From Pseudoflavitalea sp. G-6-1-2 (GTDB lineage Bacteria; Bacteroidota; Bacteroidia; Chitinophagales; Chitinophagaceae): a stretch of 64,000 nucleotides of DNA. The position numbers and the translations under genes were made by a program. Position 1 is the first letter of the stretch. The number at the start of each line of letters is the position of its first letter. Of this stretch, positions 8,212 through 17,775 are shown in pieces. The stretch lies in contig NZ_JABBGB010000003.1 in NCBI RefSeq assembly GCF_012927185.1, positions 1,302,001 through 1,366,000 on the forward strand, in the 5' to 3' direction. The notes under the pieces were generated by a model. It saw nothing but the letters and a program-made list of their open reading frames with translations, ran no database searches and was not told the origin of the DNA.

Positions 8212-11200
8212 ATGCAATACCTGAACCCTTCCGGAAAACTGAAAACCCGTTTATCCCGTCCGAAAAACATGATTGGCCGTTGCATCAGAATAATTACCTT
8301 ATCGCTGCTGGGGATGTTTGCCACTCATCAGTTGCTGGCGCAAAAGCATTATGCAAACGGGGAGAACAATACAATCAATGGTATTTGTGTCGGATGCGGT
8401 GTACTCAATTCCAGTATGGCTGTAACAAATACCGATCTCACAGACTTCTCAACCATACTGGTGGTGCCGGGGATAAAGGATGGATATGCAAAGCAAATAC
8501 TGATCTTTCCGCAGGTATCACAGGGAGGGAAAGACAGCATTGTGATCAGGATCGGTACAGTATCCCGTTACACTGATGCTGCTGCTTTCCAGAAGGTTGA
8601 AGTAACTACCTACAATGGTGTTACTTCCAATAACGACCGTTTAAGTCTGACTTCTTCTGGTGTAAACCTTGTACCAACAAATGATCCATGGACATGGGAG
8701 ATCAGAATAATGCCTGTCCACGCTTTTGATCGGGTAGAGTTGCGGGTGAATTCTGATCTGGTGAGCTTTGTCAGCGCTGTTCAGGTGTATTATGCCTATT
8801 ACAAGCAGTATGTATTACCCGATGCCAATGGCGTTGTATATGTAAAGAAAGGAAGTACCGGTAACGGAAGCTCATGGGCCAATGCCATTGGAGAGCTGTC
8901 TGATGCACTGCTGTACGGAGAGTTCAACCCCGCCGTAAAGCAGATCTGGGTAGCCGGAGGAACATACTATCCAACCTATAGTGCCGTGGATGGTGCCGAA
9001 GGAACCAATGGCGGCAAAACAAACAGCTTTGTACTGCCAGACAATGTAAAGATCTACGGAGGTTTTGCAGGAACCGAAACAACACTGGCCCAACGTGATC
9101 TCGGCATATCCGCCAACAGATCGGTACTCAGTGGTGATCTCGATAACAATGATGATCCGAATGGAGTTATCTTGGGCCTCAATGCCACGCACGTTGTAAT
9201 TGCTGCAGGTGGTACTACCCATCTGGATGGTTTTTCCATCTGGGGTGGTGTAGCTGAAACCCTTGCAGGCTTCAAATGGGTGAACGGACTTCAGGTGCCC
9301 ATTCAGTTTGGGGCTGGTATTATGGTGGAGTCTTCAACTGCAAACCTCAGAAACCTGTTCATACAAGGCAATATGGCAAATATCGGTGGAGGAATCTGCG
9401 GTCGTAACGGCACTTTGATCATCGAGAATGCTGTAGTCACCGGTAACTATGTACAAGACTGGGGAGGTGGTATCGGTTCAATCGGGGCGAGTGTCACTAT
9501 TATCAATTCAACCATCAGTGGGAACATCGCAGGTTCTTACCCCAGTATCTTCCATACCAGCGCAGGAGGTGTGATTGTTTCAAATGCCATTATTGCCCAG
9601 AATACTTCAATAAAGGGAAATACCGCTTCATCGGGTGTAACCGTAGAGTATAGTATAATTGATGAACCATGGATGGGCCCAACCAATCTGATACAGGTTG
9701 ATCCCCTTTTTAAAAACAGGCCTGTCAGTAATGTTGCCTATACTGGCGGTGATTTCAACGTAAAAGCAAACAGCCCTGCAATCGACAACGGAAATAATAA
9801 CAAAGCTACTTTTACTACAGATATTACAGGTAAATCCCGCATCGTAAACGGAAAGGTAGACATTGGCGCCTATGAGCGTCAGCTCCTGTCTCAGACCATC
9901 GATGCAACCGATATCACCAAACTCTATAGTGATCAGCCTTTCCTGAGCAATGCAACTGCATCATCTGGTCTTGAACTGAACTACTCCTCATCAGACAACA
10001 GCATTGCTGAAGCCTTCCGTGATGCAGCCGATGGCAACAAATGGAAAATACGCACCTTCAAGGTAGGGCAGGTAAAGTTTACCCTTACACAACCCGGAGG
10101 TAATGGTTATGAGGCCGCCACTCCCAAAATATGGACGGTAACCATCGAACGCAAACCAGTTGCCTTTTTCCTGAATTCTACAACAGTATTTCAGCGAAAA
10201 TATAATGGTAACAATCAGACCGTAGTTCAACCTTCGGATTTCTCTTTTGTATCGGGAGGTATCATCAACAATGATGAGGTAGGCTTTCAACTGAACGGAG
10301 TGATTGCTACTTACGATGACGCAAATGCAGGAACAGGAAAAACTGTTACGGTCAGCACTTCAGGCATTACACTGAATGGCGCTGCTGCCGGCAATTATGT
10401 GCTCTCCAATTTAGGACAGTTTTTCAACCTCAACACCGGTGTGATTCTTCCCAAAGAGCTCACTGTAACTGTAGCAGGCGTAACTAAATTCTACGGAACC
10501 CCTGATCCCGGATTCTTCTATTCCGTTCAGGGTCTTCTCCCCGGAGATAACGTCACAGGCGCTGCTTCAAGAACACCCGGCGAAGATGCAGGTACTTATC
10601 CGTTTACCCAGGGAACCCTCACTGCCGGCCCGAATTATACACTCATAATGGCGGACAAAACGCTGATCATTACCCCAAAGCTGGCCGTCATCTCCTTTAA
10701 TGCGAATGCTGTTATTCAGAAAACATACGATGGCAATACCAGCGCAACTATAAACGCCGGTGATCTTACCATTGGTGGCATTGTAAACAATGATCAGTTA
10801 GGGATTGATCTCTCCAATGCGAATGCTACCTACAGCAGCAAAGATGCAGGTCTGAGATCCATTACATTGCCTTCAGCAGGTATCACGCTTACCGGAGCCA
10901 AAGCAGGTAATTACAGTCTCGGCAATGTGCTTATTGTTCATAGCGGAAACAATATTGCCATTCTTCCCAAACCATTGACGGTAACAGCAGCTCCCGCTAC
11001 AAAAGTGTATGGTAGTGCTGATCCTGCTCTTACTTACACCGTATCACAGATGGTGGCTGGTGAGCAGCTTTCGGGAGGGCCGTCCAGAATGGCTGGTGAA
11101 GATGCAGGCATCTATCCAATCAGTCGCGGTTCCATTGCTGCAAGCTCAAACTATGCACTTACTTTCATAGACAATCAGTTCACCATTACCAAAGCACCAC

Positions 11201-11922
11201 AGGTGATCACCTGGTCACAGAACCTCAGCATCGGGTGCAATGGCATCAATCCTGTTGCATTGTCTGCAAGCTCCAACAGCGGAATGCCGGTGTCATATAT
11301 CGTTGGCAACCCGGGGCTGGCCACTATCAATGGCAATATTCTTACGCCACTGAAACCAGGACAGACAACCATTACGGCAGTACAACAGGGCGATAATAAT
11401 CACGAAGCCGCTACCCGCGTGTCGCAAACATTCCATTACCAAAGTCCCGATGCCATCCGTCAACGCTGGAACGATGTTCTCGTATTCGACAACAGCAACA
11501 ACGATTACGTACAATGGCAGTGGTTCAAAAACGGAACAAGCATCAACGGAGCCACACAACAGTACTACAACGAAGCAGCAGGATTGAAAGGTGACTATTA
11601 CGTGATCGCCACCACGAAGAACGGAGAACAGCTCCAGTCCTGCCCATTGACAGCCACCGGAGCAGCTTCAGGCGGACAGCTGAAAGTAGCGCCCAACCCC
11701 GCAAAACCGGGATCAACCATTTCCGTCAACTGCAACTACGATGCCTCCCTGCTGACAGGCGCAAAACTGCAACTGACATCTGTTACCGGAACAGTGATGC
11801 AGCAGGTAACAAACGTACTGCCGCTGACAAAACTCGATATGCCGGCTACAGGCGGACTGTACATCATTACACTGGTACTGAACAACGGGCAAAAAGCATC
11901 CCTGAATATACTCGTTAAATAA
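8212..11922 (+). CDS. Giant surface protein: beta-helix, YDG and MBG modules, T9SS sorting tail (copy A)
   Basis: A 1236-residue predicted surface protein. Order: signal sequence (to about residue 44, ending LLAQ); beta-sandwich domain with GICVGCG (about 45-200); right-handed beta-helix (about 209-553) starting YVKKGSTGNGSSW and containing GGFAGTET and SGDLDNND, closing with VDIGAYE; an Ig-like unit (555-645); two YDG plus MBG pairs (about 650-823 and 825-994); a second Ig-like unit (996-1073); a DAIRQRW unit (1080-1146); and a C-terminal type A sorting domain (1158-1236) ending LNILVK, expected to direct export by T9SS. Adhesin or matrix roles are likely but unproven. A second ATG at 8269 would give a more usual signal peptide length. 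It is followed 25 bases later by a paralogue. Confidence 0.85.
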   Translation: MQYLNPSGKLKTRLSRPKNMIGRCIRIITLSLLGMFATHQLLAQKHYANGENNTINGICVGCGVLNSSMAVTNTDLTDFSTILVVPGIKDGYAKQILIFPQVSQGGKDSIVIRIGTVSRYTDAAAFQKVEVTTYNGVTSNNDRLSLTSSGVNLVPTNDPWTWEIRIMPVHAFDRVELRVNSDLVSFVSAVQVYYAYYKQYVLPDANGVVYVKKGSTGNGSSWANAIGELSDALLYGEFNPAVKQIWVAGGTYYPTYSAVDGAEGTNGGKTNSFVLPDNVKIYGGFAGTETTLAQRDLGISANRSVLSGDLDNNDDPNGVILGLNATHVVIAAGGTTHLDGFSIWGGVAETLAGFKWVNGLQVPIQFGAGIMVESSTANLRNLFIQGNMANIGGGICGRNGTLIIENAVVTGNYVQDWGGGIGSIGASVTIINSTISGNIAGSYPSIFHTSAGGVIVSNAIIAQNTSIKGNTASSGVTVEYSIIDEPWMGPTNLIQVDPLFKNRPVSNVAYTGGDFNVKANSPAIDNGNNNKATFTTDITGKSRIVNGKVDIGAYERQLLSQTIDATDITKLYSDQPFLSNATASSGLELNYSSSDNSIAEAFRDAADGNKWKIRTFKVGQVKFTLTQPGGNGYEAATPKIWTVTIERKPVAFFLNSTTVFQRKYNGNNQTVVQPSDFSFVSGGIINNDEVGFQLNGVIATYDDANAGTGKTVTVSTSGITLNGAAAGNYVLSNLGQFFNLNTGVILPKELTVTVAGVTKFYGTPDPGFFYSVQGLLPGDNVTGAASRTPGEDAGTYPFTQGTLTAGPNYTLIMADKTLIITPKLAVISFNANAVIQKTYDGNTSATINAGDLTIGGIVNNDQLGIDLSNANATYSSKDAGLRSITLPSAGITLTGAKAGNYSLGNVLIVHSGNNIAILPKPLTVTAAPATKVYGSADPALTYTVSQMVAGEQLSGGPSRMAGEDAGIYPISRGSIAASSNYALTFIDNQFTITKAPQVITWSQNLSIGCNGINPVALSASSNSGMPVSYIVGNPGLATINGNILTPLKPGQTTITAVQQGDNNHEAATRVSQTFHYQSPDAIRQRWNDVLVFDNSNNDYVQWQWFKNGTSINGATQQYYNEAAGLKGDYYVIATTKNGEQLQSCPLTATGAASGGQLKVAPNPAKPGSTISVNCNYDASLLTGAKLQLTSVTGTVMQQVTNVLPLTKLDMPATGGLYIITLVLNNGQKASLNILVK

Positions 11923-11947
11923 ATTCTGCTACCAAAACCATTATATC

Positions 11948-14900
11948 ATGTCCCGAAACCTGCTTTATCAATATTCATCATTGCTACCTGCTTTGATAAA
12001 AAACAAAGCAGTGCTGCTTTGCCTGTTACTGAGCCTTCAACTGCCTGGCTTCTCGCAGATAGAATATGCCGATCGGCAGCAATCGCCCATCATCGGAGGG
12101 ACCTGCCTGCTATGTAGTGTACAAGACCCCTCAGCAAGTATAGATGGAGATCTGAATACCGGGTCTGTTATCAATGTTACCGTGGGTTCAAACGGTACTG
12201 TGGGACAGCTGCTGAAATTTTCCAACCGCAGCAACGGAGGCAAAACTGACAGCCTTGTAGTAGCATTGGAAATACCGGGAGCAATACCGGATGCCAACCT
12301 CCTGCAAAATGTTTTTTTGACAGTATACGACGGCTCTGCGCCTGTTGATCCCGCTGTGGCGCTAACCAGCCAGTCCATGCGGCTTACAGGAAACGGCGGC
12401 AGGTTTGAAATATCCATGCTGCCTGTAAAAGGCTTCGATGGCTTGCTTGTTTCCATGAACGGGTTCAACGGTACTATAGTGCTGAAAATATTGTACGCGT
12501 ATAAACGACCGGCAAAACATCCGAATGCAGCAGGCATTCTGTTTGTAAAAAAAGGAAGTTCAGGCACCGGTGAATCCTGGTCCAATGCATTGGGCGAACT
12601 GGCAGATGCCATGCACTATGCCAGATCAGCACCAGGTGTAAAACAGATCTGGGTATCAGGAGGCACTTACACACCTAAGTATGGTTATGAAGATGGACAG
12701 GCATACACAGCCAGTACTCCATTTCAGGGCTTCGTACTGCCTGATGATGTAAAGATCTACGGAGGATTTGCAGGAACCGAATCGGCTCCCGCCCAACGTA
12801 ACCTCAGCAATATTTCAAACAGAACAATACTCAGCGGAGATATAGATAACAACGATGTGCCCGGCGAAATTCCTACTTTAAGCAACAGCCAGCACGTAGT
12901 GGTGGCCGCAGGAGGTACAACCCATCTGGATGGCTTCTTCATCACTGCAGGAGTAGCCTGGCTTTCAGAATCAACACCCCGCATAACAAAGGGTAAGAAT
13001 AATTTCTCCGATCGCGGCTCAGGCATTTATGTGATTGGTGCTACGCTCGAACTTTCCAATGTGTATATTCAGGGCAATCATGCCGGCATGGGCAGTGCAT
13101 TGACAAATGAAAGCGGTACAGTAACCATGTCTAATGCAGTGATCGCAGGTAACTATTCCTATGCAATAGCGGGTGCAGTGATCAACAGATCGGGGAGTTG
13201 TGTGATTTTGAATACAACCTTCAGCGGCAACTATTGCACTAATGGCCCTTCTGTACTGAATAATAATGCATCCTCCACCAGCATTACCAATTCAATACTG
13301 TACGGCAATCACGGAGCCTTGGGTACAGTGGACAATAATGCTTTGCTGGAGATCAGCTACAGCATTGTGGAAGGAGGATATGCAGGAACCGGAAATATCA
13401 CCGGTGATCCGAAATTCAAAAACATGCCCGCTGCCACCACACGTGGATTCACTGGTGGAGACTACAGGCTTGGATCGGGTAGCGCAGCACTCAATGCAGG
13501 CAGCAATGATCGTTTGTCCGGTACCGGAATCATTTTCCCCCGTAACATGGCAAACCAGGCATGGGGCAATCGGTGCAACGGACAGCAATGTGCCGTTATC
13601 AATTTCGATAAGGCCGTCATAAACAACAGATTTGACGATTATGCCTTACTCGATCTTCCGACTGTGACGGAAGGAGTAATTGGAACAGCCGAATTTACCG
13701 TTGGATGGAACTCAATGCCTTCAATGAAAACCGGTACTTTTATCGGTTTCATCATCGGACAGCAGAGTAACCCACTCGATGAAACCCTATTGAACAAACT
13801 CAGAATAGAGCTGAAAATTGGGAGCGGCACAACAGTTTATACAATGATAGGGTTCAGTGAAATGCAGAAAGGTACCCTTAACGGGCAGGAGGTGAATTAT
13901 GTTGGAGTCAAAGCGCCCGTTGATTTTGGGAATGCAATGTTCCAGCTCACCCAAATACAAGGAGCACCAACCAATATAAGAGTGCATGGAGCTTTTTATC
14001 AGCTACCGGGACTGAACACCACACTCGAAACCGATATCGCCGGAAACCCCAGAATATTCAATAAAGCCAATGGTGGTATTGTAGATATGGGGGCTTACGA
14101 AATGGGCTTGAACGCCCAGCAGATCAACGTGAACGATCTCACCAAAACCTACGGTGATGCAGCTTTCGCGCCGGGCTTCACCGCCACTTCCGGTCTCGAA
14201 GTAACCTACGCATCATCCAACAATACCATCGCAGAGCCTTACAGGGATATCAACGATAACAACAAATGGAAGATCCGCATCAAAAAGTCAGGCAGCGTAA
14301 ACATCACTGCAAGTCAGGCAGGAAATGATGAATGGGAAGCGGCCCCTGATGCCGTATTCACGCTTGGCATCAGCCGAAAACCAGTGACTGCCTCCTTCAG
14401 CTCAACAGCTGTATTGCAGAAGAGTTACAACGGCAATGAATACCTTCAGTTACAACCTTCGCAACTTGTTTTTGCAGCGGGCGAAATTGTGAATGGAGAT
14501 GATGTGCAGCTATCCCTCTCCAATGCAACTGCTGTCTTCGATAATAAAGATGCCGGAACCGGCAAGCTGGTTACATTGCCGCGCGGAAGCGTAACCCTCA
14601 ACGGTACTGCCGCTTCTGAATATCAGATCAACATCACAGACGATATCACCAGCAACAACGGCATCATTCTGGCAAAAAATGTTACTGTAACCGCCAGGCC
14701 CGCCACCAAAGTGTACGGCCGGGCAGATCCTCCACTGGTATATGATGTGAATGGATTGTTGTTCCAGGAAACGCTTTCGGGTACCCTCACCAGAGATCCC
14801 GGCAATGAAGCCGGAAGCTATGCCATCAAACAGGGCACACTCACCGGTTCGCCCAATTACAGCATTACGTACACAGGTAATCAATTTGTGATCACCAAAG

Positions 14901-15631
14901 CTACGCAGCAGATCAGTTGGTCGCAGGATCTCACAGTGGGCTGCAATTCAACGGTCAGTCAGTTAAACCTGTCTGCCTCTTCCAATGCCGGCCTTGATAT
15001 AGTTTATTTGATTGCCAACAGCAACCTGGCCTCCATTGCAGGCAATGTGCTTACTCCGCTCAAACCCGGAGAAACTACCATCACTGCCACACAGCCCGGC
15101 GACAAAAACCACGAAGCCGCCAACTCCATTGTACAGACTTTCCGCTATCAGAAAGCAGATGCCATCCGGCAGCGCTGGAATGATGTACTCGTTTTCGACA
15201 ACAGCAACGGAGATTACGTACAATGGCAATGGTTCAAAAACGGAACCAGTATCAGTAATGCAAATCAGCAATACTATAATGAACCTGCAGGGCTCAATGG
15301 CAGCTACTACGTAATTGCCACCACCAGAAACGGAGAGCAGCATCAGTCCTGCGCCGTAACAGCCAATGGCGGTACCGCAACTGCACTGCTGAAAGTAGCG
15401 CCCAACCCTGCAAAGCCAGGATCAACTGTAACGGTCACCTGCAATTATGCGCCTGCCTTACTCACTGGGGCAAAACTGCAACTGACATCAGTAACCGGAA
15501 CAGTTGTGCAACAGATCAATAATGTAACACCGGTAACACAGCTTACAATGCCGCCCACAAGCGGGATGTACGTGATCACATTATTGCTGAACAACGGACA
15601 GAAAACAACTTTGAACATACTGGTAAAATAA
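11948..15631 (+). CDS. Giant surface protein, paralogue with inserted domain (copy B)
   Basis: A 1227-residue paralogue of the preceding protein. Signal sequence to about residue 37 (ends GFSQ), CxxC beta-sandwich with GTCLLCSV (38-195), beta-helix from FVKKGSSGTGESW (about 197), then one Ig-like unit, a single YDG/MBG pair (about 812-985), a second Ig-like unit, the DAIRQRW unit and the sorting tail ending LNILVK. It differs from copy A in two ways: it has one YDG/MBG pair instead of two, and it carries about 165 extra residues (about 527-692) inserted in the loop just before the TDIAGNPRI strand that closes the beta-helix. The insert includes RCNGQQCAV and resembles a divergent copy of the N-terminal domain. 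Likely surface-exposed through T9SS; ligand unknown. Confidence 0.85.
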   Translation: MSRNLLYQYSSLLPALIKNKAVLLCLLLSLQLPGFSQIEYADRQQSPIIGGTCLLCSVQDPSASIDGDLNTGSVINVTVGSNGTVGQLLKFSNRSNGGKTDSLVVALEIPGAIPDANLLQNVFLTVYDGSAPVDPAVALTSQSMRLTGNGGRFEISMLPVKGFDGLLVSMNGFNGTIVLKILYAYKRPAKHPNAAGILFVKKGSSGTGESWSNALGELADAMHYARSAPGVKQIWVSGGTYTPKYGYEDGQAYTASTPFQGFVLPDDVKIYGGFAGTESAPAQRNLSNISNRTILSGDIDNNDVPGEIPTLSNSQHVVVAAGGTTHLDGFFITAGVAWLSESTPRITKGKNNFSDRGSGIYVIGATLELSNVYIQGNHAGMGSALTNESGTVTMSNAVIAGNYSYAIAGAVINRSGSCVILNTTFSGNYCTNGPSVLNNNASSTSITNSILYGNHGALGTVDNNALLEISYSIVEGGYAGTGNITGDPKFKNMPAATTRGFTGGDYRLGSGSAALNAGSNDRLSGTGIIFPRNMANQAWGNRCNGQQCAVINFDKAVINNRFDDYALLDLPTVTEGVIGTAEFTVGWNSMPSMKTGTFIGFIIGQQSNPLDETLLNKLRIELKIGSGTTVYTMIGFSEMQKGTLNGQEVNYVGVKAPVDFGNAMFQLTQIQGAPTNIRVHGAFYQLPGLNTTLETDIAGNPRIFNKANGGIVDMGAYEMGLNAQQINVNDLTKTYGDAAFAPGFTATSGLEVTYASSNNTIAEPYRDINDNNKWKIRIKKSGSVNITASQAGNDEWEAAPDAVFTLGISRKPVTASFSSTAVLQKSYNGNEYLQLQPSQLVFAAGEIVNGDDVQLSLSNATAVFDNKDAGTGKLVTLPRGSVTLNGTAASEYQINITDDITSNNGIILAKNVTVTARPATKVYGRADPPLVYDVNGLLFQETLSGTLTRDPGNEAGSYAIKQGTLTGSPNYSITYTGNQFVITKATQQISWSQDLTVGCNSTVSQLNLSASSNAGLDIVYLIANSNLASIAGNVLTPLKPGETTITATQPGDKNHEAANSIVQTFRYQKADAIRQRWNDVLVFDNSNGDYVQWQWFKNGTSISNANQQYYNEPAGLNGSYYVIATTRNGEQHQSCAVTANGGTATALLKVAPNPAKPGSTVTVTCNYAPALLTGAKLQLTSVTGTVVQQINNVTPVTQLTMPPTSGMYVITLLLNNGQKTTLNILVK

Positions 15632-15659
15632 TCAACCCCTCACTTAACTACAGAACAAT

Positions 15660-16991
15660 ATGAAACTCGTAAGAACAATTACAACGTTGACTTTGCTCGC
15701 AGGTATTACCAATGCCAATGCGCAGGAATTCGGCGTAGAGCTGAATGGCGGCTTGCAGGGAATGCAGCACAGCCCCAAAAATGCCAGCAACAAACTGCAA
15801 CCCGGTGGTGGTATCGGCCTGAATTACACTTTTCATTTCGGCAAGAGATGGGGATTGTTTACAGGCATCACTGCAGGCAGTTATCTTTCCAAATCCACAT
15901 TGAATAACGGAACTGTTTTAACCTCTAATGAAGTGGATGAGGAAGGCTCTGCATTCGAGTACAGAATCAAAGCAAATAATTACGAAGAGAAGCAATCTTT
16001 TCTGGCAGCGGGTATTCCCATTATGGCGCAATACCATACCACCGGTAAAACGCAGTGGTATCTGAATGCAGGAACTAAGATATTGTTTCCTTTCAACGGA
16101 AAAACAAAAGGCTCTGCCGATCAGTTGGCGCTCACCGGCTACTATCCGGACTTCAATGTAGAGTTTACCGATCTTCCGCAACACGGATTCGGTACCATCA
16201 ACAACTGGAAGAACGATGCAAAGCTCGATTTGAAACCAACAGCCACTATCAGTGCTGCAACGGGTGTAAGCTTCATGCTCAGCGAAACCATGCGTTTGTA
16301 TACAGGCGTGTATTTCGATTACGGCGTAAATGATATGCGCAAGAATAAAGACGAAGGTGCATCGCTTGTTACCTACAGTTCAACCGGTGTAGAGAAAGCT
16401 GAAGTGAAGGGAATGCTTCCGGCCAGCAGCAATGCACATCTGCTTGCATATGGCGTGCAGGTGAGATTGGGCTTTACCAAAAAGAAAGCTGCGCAACCGG
16501 TGTATGTTGATGTGCCTGTCGCCATCATCGAAACGCCGAAACCCAAAGATACCGTTGTGGCAACAGCTCCGCCACCACCTCCACCGGCCCCTGTTGTTGA
16601 AGAGAAACCTGCTCCGGCCCCTGCTCCAAAGCCAACCATCACCGCTACGGAAGAAGAGGTAGTGAAGCAACCGGTAACTTTCTATACCCTCGGCAAAACA
16701 AGTGTGCCTGAAGGGATGAAATCACATCTGGATAGCGTTGCGAACATCCTGCAACAATACCCCGACCTGAAAGTGTCCATTGTTGGACATACCTGCGATA
16801 TCGGCTCTGAAAAAGAAAATGAAAAGATCGGTACACAGCGTGCATTGGCAGTTGCTGAATATCTGAAGAGCAAAGGTGTTGCTGCAGATCGCATTGAAAC
16901 CAGCACTGTAGGTGAGGCGCAGCCGATTGTTCCGAACGATTCAAAACGTCACAGAGGTGAGAACAGAAGAGTAACTATTACTGTGCAGTAA
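15660..16991 (+). CDS. OmpA-family outer-membrane protein
   Basis: A 443-residue protein with signal peptide (cleaved after NANA/Q near residue 22), an N-terminal outer-membrane beta-barrel of the PorT/OmpW-like kind (about 25-270), a Pro/Ala/Lys-rich linker (about 290-330) and a C-terminal OmpA peptidoglycan-binding domain (about 340-443). The peptidoglycan site is visible as GHTCDIGS followed by the arginine-containing GTQRALAVAEYL helix. Such proteins tie the outer membrane to the cell wall. It lies 28 bases after the second MBG protein and before a terminator, so it is probably co-transcribed and could anchor or help display those surface proteins; that link is inference. Confidence 0.9.
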   Translation: MKLVRTITTLTLLAGITNANAQEFGVELNGGLQGMQHSPKNASNKLQPGGGIGLNYTFHFGKRWGLFTGITAGSYLSKSTLNNGTVLTSNEVDEEGSAFEYRIKANNYEEKQSFLAAGIPIMAQYHTTGKTQWYLNAGTKILFPFNGKTKGSADQLALTGYYPDFNVEFTDLPQHGFGTINNWKNDAKLDLKPTATISAATGVSFMLSETMRLYTGVYFDYGVNDMRKNKDEGASLVTYSSTGVEKAEVKGMLPASSNAHLLAYGVQVRLGFTKKKAAQPVYVDVPVAIIETPKPKDTVVATAPPPPPPAPVVEEKPAPAPAPKPTITATEEEVVKQPVTFYTLGKTSVPEGMKSHLDSVANILQQYPDLKVSIVGHTCDIGSEKENEKIGTQRALAVAEYLKSKGVAADRIETSTVGEAQPIVPNDSKRHRGENRRVTITVQ

Positions 16992-17015
16992 GAATTGAAC
17001 TGAAGAAATATAGTT

Positions 17016-17049
17016 AAAGGGCGTCTGATGCAGGCGCCCTTTTGTTTTT
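17016..17049 (+). terminator. Terminator of the surface operon
   Basis: AAAGGGCG (17016-17023) pairs with CGCCCTTT (17035-17042) across an 11-base loop, followed by TTTTGTTTTT. Confidence 0.8.
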
Positions 17050-17101
17050 GAGATAATTTGATTGAACCGCTTAATCGTCTGTTTTTTAGGACAATAGGGT
17101 G

Positions 17102-17133
17102 TTTGGAGAAACATTCAATTAGACTTAAATTTG
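17102..17133 (+). promoter_or_regulatory. Promoter of the toxin-antitoxin pair
   Basis: TTTG (17102-17105) and TAAATTTG (17126-17133) are separated by 20 bases, a full match to the phylum consensus, and end 20 bases before the antitoxin ATG at 17154. This placement also decides the start codon against an upstream frame opening at 17058. Confidence 0.7.
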
Positions 17134-17149
17134 TTGAAACGAATTCAAC
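17133..17149. promoter_or_regulatory. Operator-like inverted repeat
   Basis: GTTGAA-ACGAA-TTCAAC is a perfect 6-5-6 dyad that begins at the last base of the -7 box and covers the expected transcription start. This is where an autoregulating antitoxin would bind; binding itself is inference. Confidence 0.45.
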
Positions 17150-17153
17150 AATT

Positions 17154-17396
17154 ATGCAGGTAGCCAATATTCGTCAGAAGCTTCATCAATATGTTGACAA
17201 AGGTGATGAAAAGTTACTGAAGCTGATGTATGCAGTAGCTAAGGAATATAATGAGGAAGATGACTTTGAATATGAATTTACTGAAGAAGAGATCAAGCTT
17301 CTTGATGCCCGCCGATCTAAACGTTTAAGTGGTGAGAGCAAAACACTTAATTGGGAAGATGCCAAATCCATCATAACCGGTAAAAAGAAGCTTTAA
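17154..17396 (+). CDS. Putative antitoxin of a RelE/ParE-type module
   Basis: An 80-residue acidic protein beginning MQVANIRQKLHQYVDKG, with an N-terminal helix pair and a charged C-terminal half that ends in a WEDAKSII segment. This layout is common in small Bacteroidota antitoxins paired with ParE-like toxins; I recognise no standard DNA-binding fold. Its stop codon overlaps the toxin start (TAATG at 17394-17398), which couples translation and supports the pairing. The region is visibly richer in A+T than the surface operon next to it, consistent with horizontal gain. Confidence 0.75.
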   Translation: MQVANIRQKLHQYVDKGDEKLLKLMYAVAKEYNEEDDFEYEFTEEEIKLLDARRSKRLSGESKTLNWEDAKSIITGKKKL

Positions 17397-17677
17397 TGCA
17401 TAAACTCGTGTTGCAGTCTGAGGCTGTCAATGATATGCAGGAAGCATTTGAATGGTATGAACAACAAAAGGAAGGATTAGGCTTCGATTTTATTGATGAA
17501 GTGGAAAACAGTTTTGAAAAGATAAAAAAACATCCTCACTATTATACTGCAATTAATGCAAGGTATAGAAGGCTTAAAGTAAACAGATTTCCTTATCTGG
17601 TAGTTTTTGAAACGGAAGCAGAGACAGTGATTGTCAATTCAGTATTTCACACAAGTAGAAGGTCTCCAAATGATTAA
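17396..17677 (+). CDS. RelE/ParE-family toxin
   Basis: A 93-residue protein with the ParE-like start VLQSEAVNDMQEAFEWYEQQ, the GLGFDFIDEVENSF helix, the strand pair RYRRLKVNRFPYLVVFE, and the C-terminal SVFHTSRRSP. These are the hallmarks of the ParE branch of the RelE/ParE superfamily, whose members poison gyrase or cleave ribosome-bound mRNA. Which target applies cannot be read. It starts within the antitoxin stop codon and is followed by a strong hairpin at 17717-17744. Confidence 0.87.
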   Translation: MHKLVLQSEAVNDMQEAFEWYEQQKEGLGFDFIDEVENSFEKIKKHPHYYTAINARYRRLKVNRFPYLVVFETEAETVIVNSVFHTSRRSPND

Positions 17678-17716
17678 TTGAGTTAACCAGTTAAGACAAT
17701 AATATTAGTCAAAACG

Positions 17717-17744
17717 AAAGAGGGTATCCGTGGATACCCTCTTT
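17717..17744. terminator. Bidirectional terminator between parE-like and tonB-like genes
   Basis: AAAGAGGGTATCC (17717-17729) pairs with GGATACCCTCTTT (17732-17744); the innermost pair would open to form a 4-base loop. A- and T-rich flanks on both sides let it serve the convergent genes. Confidence 0.75.
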
Positions 17745-17775
17745 ATAATTAAGCTAACGCTTATATGAGTGAGGA

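Noticed and set aside
8212-15631. Internal tandem repeats of the MBG genes as a CRISPR-like or mobile repeat
   Set aside because: The similarity follows protein domains in frame; there are no short identical spaced repeats or terminal inverted repeats.
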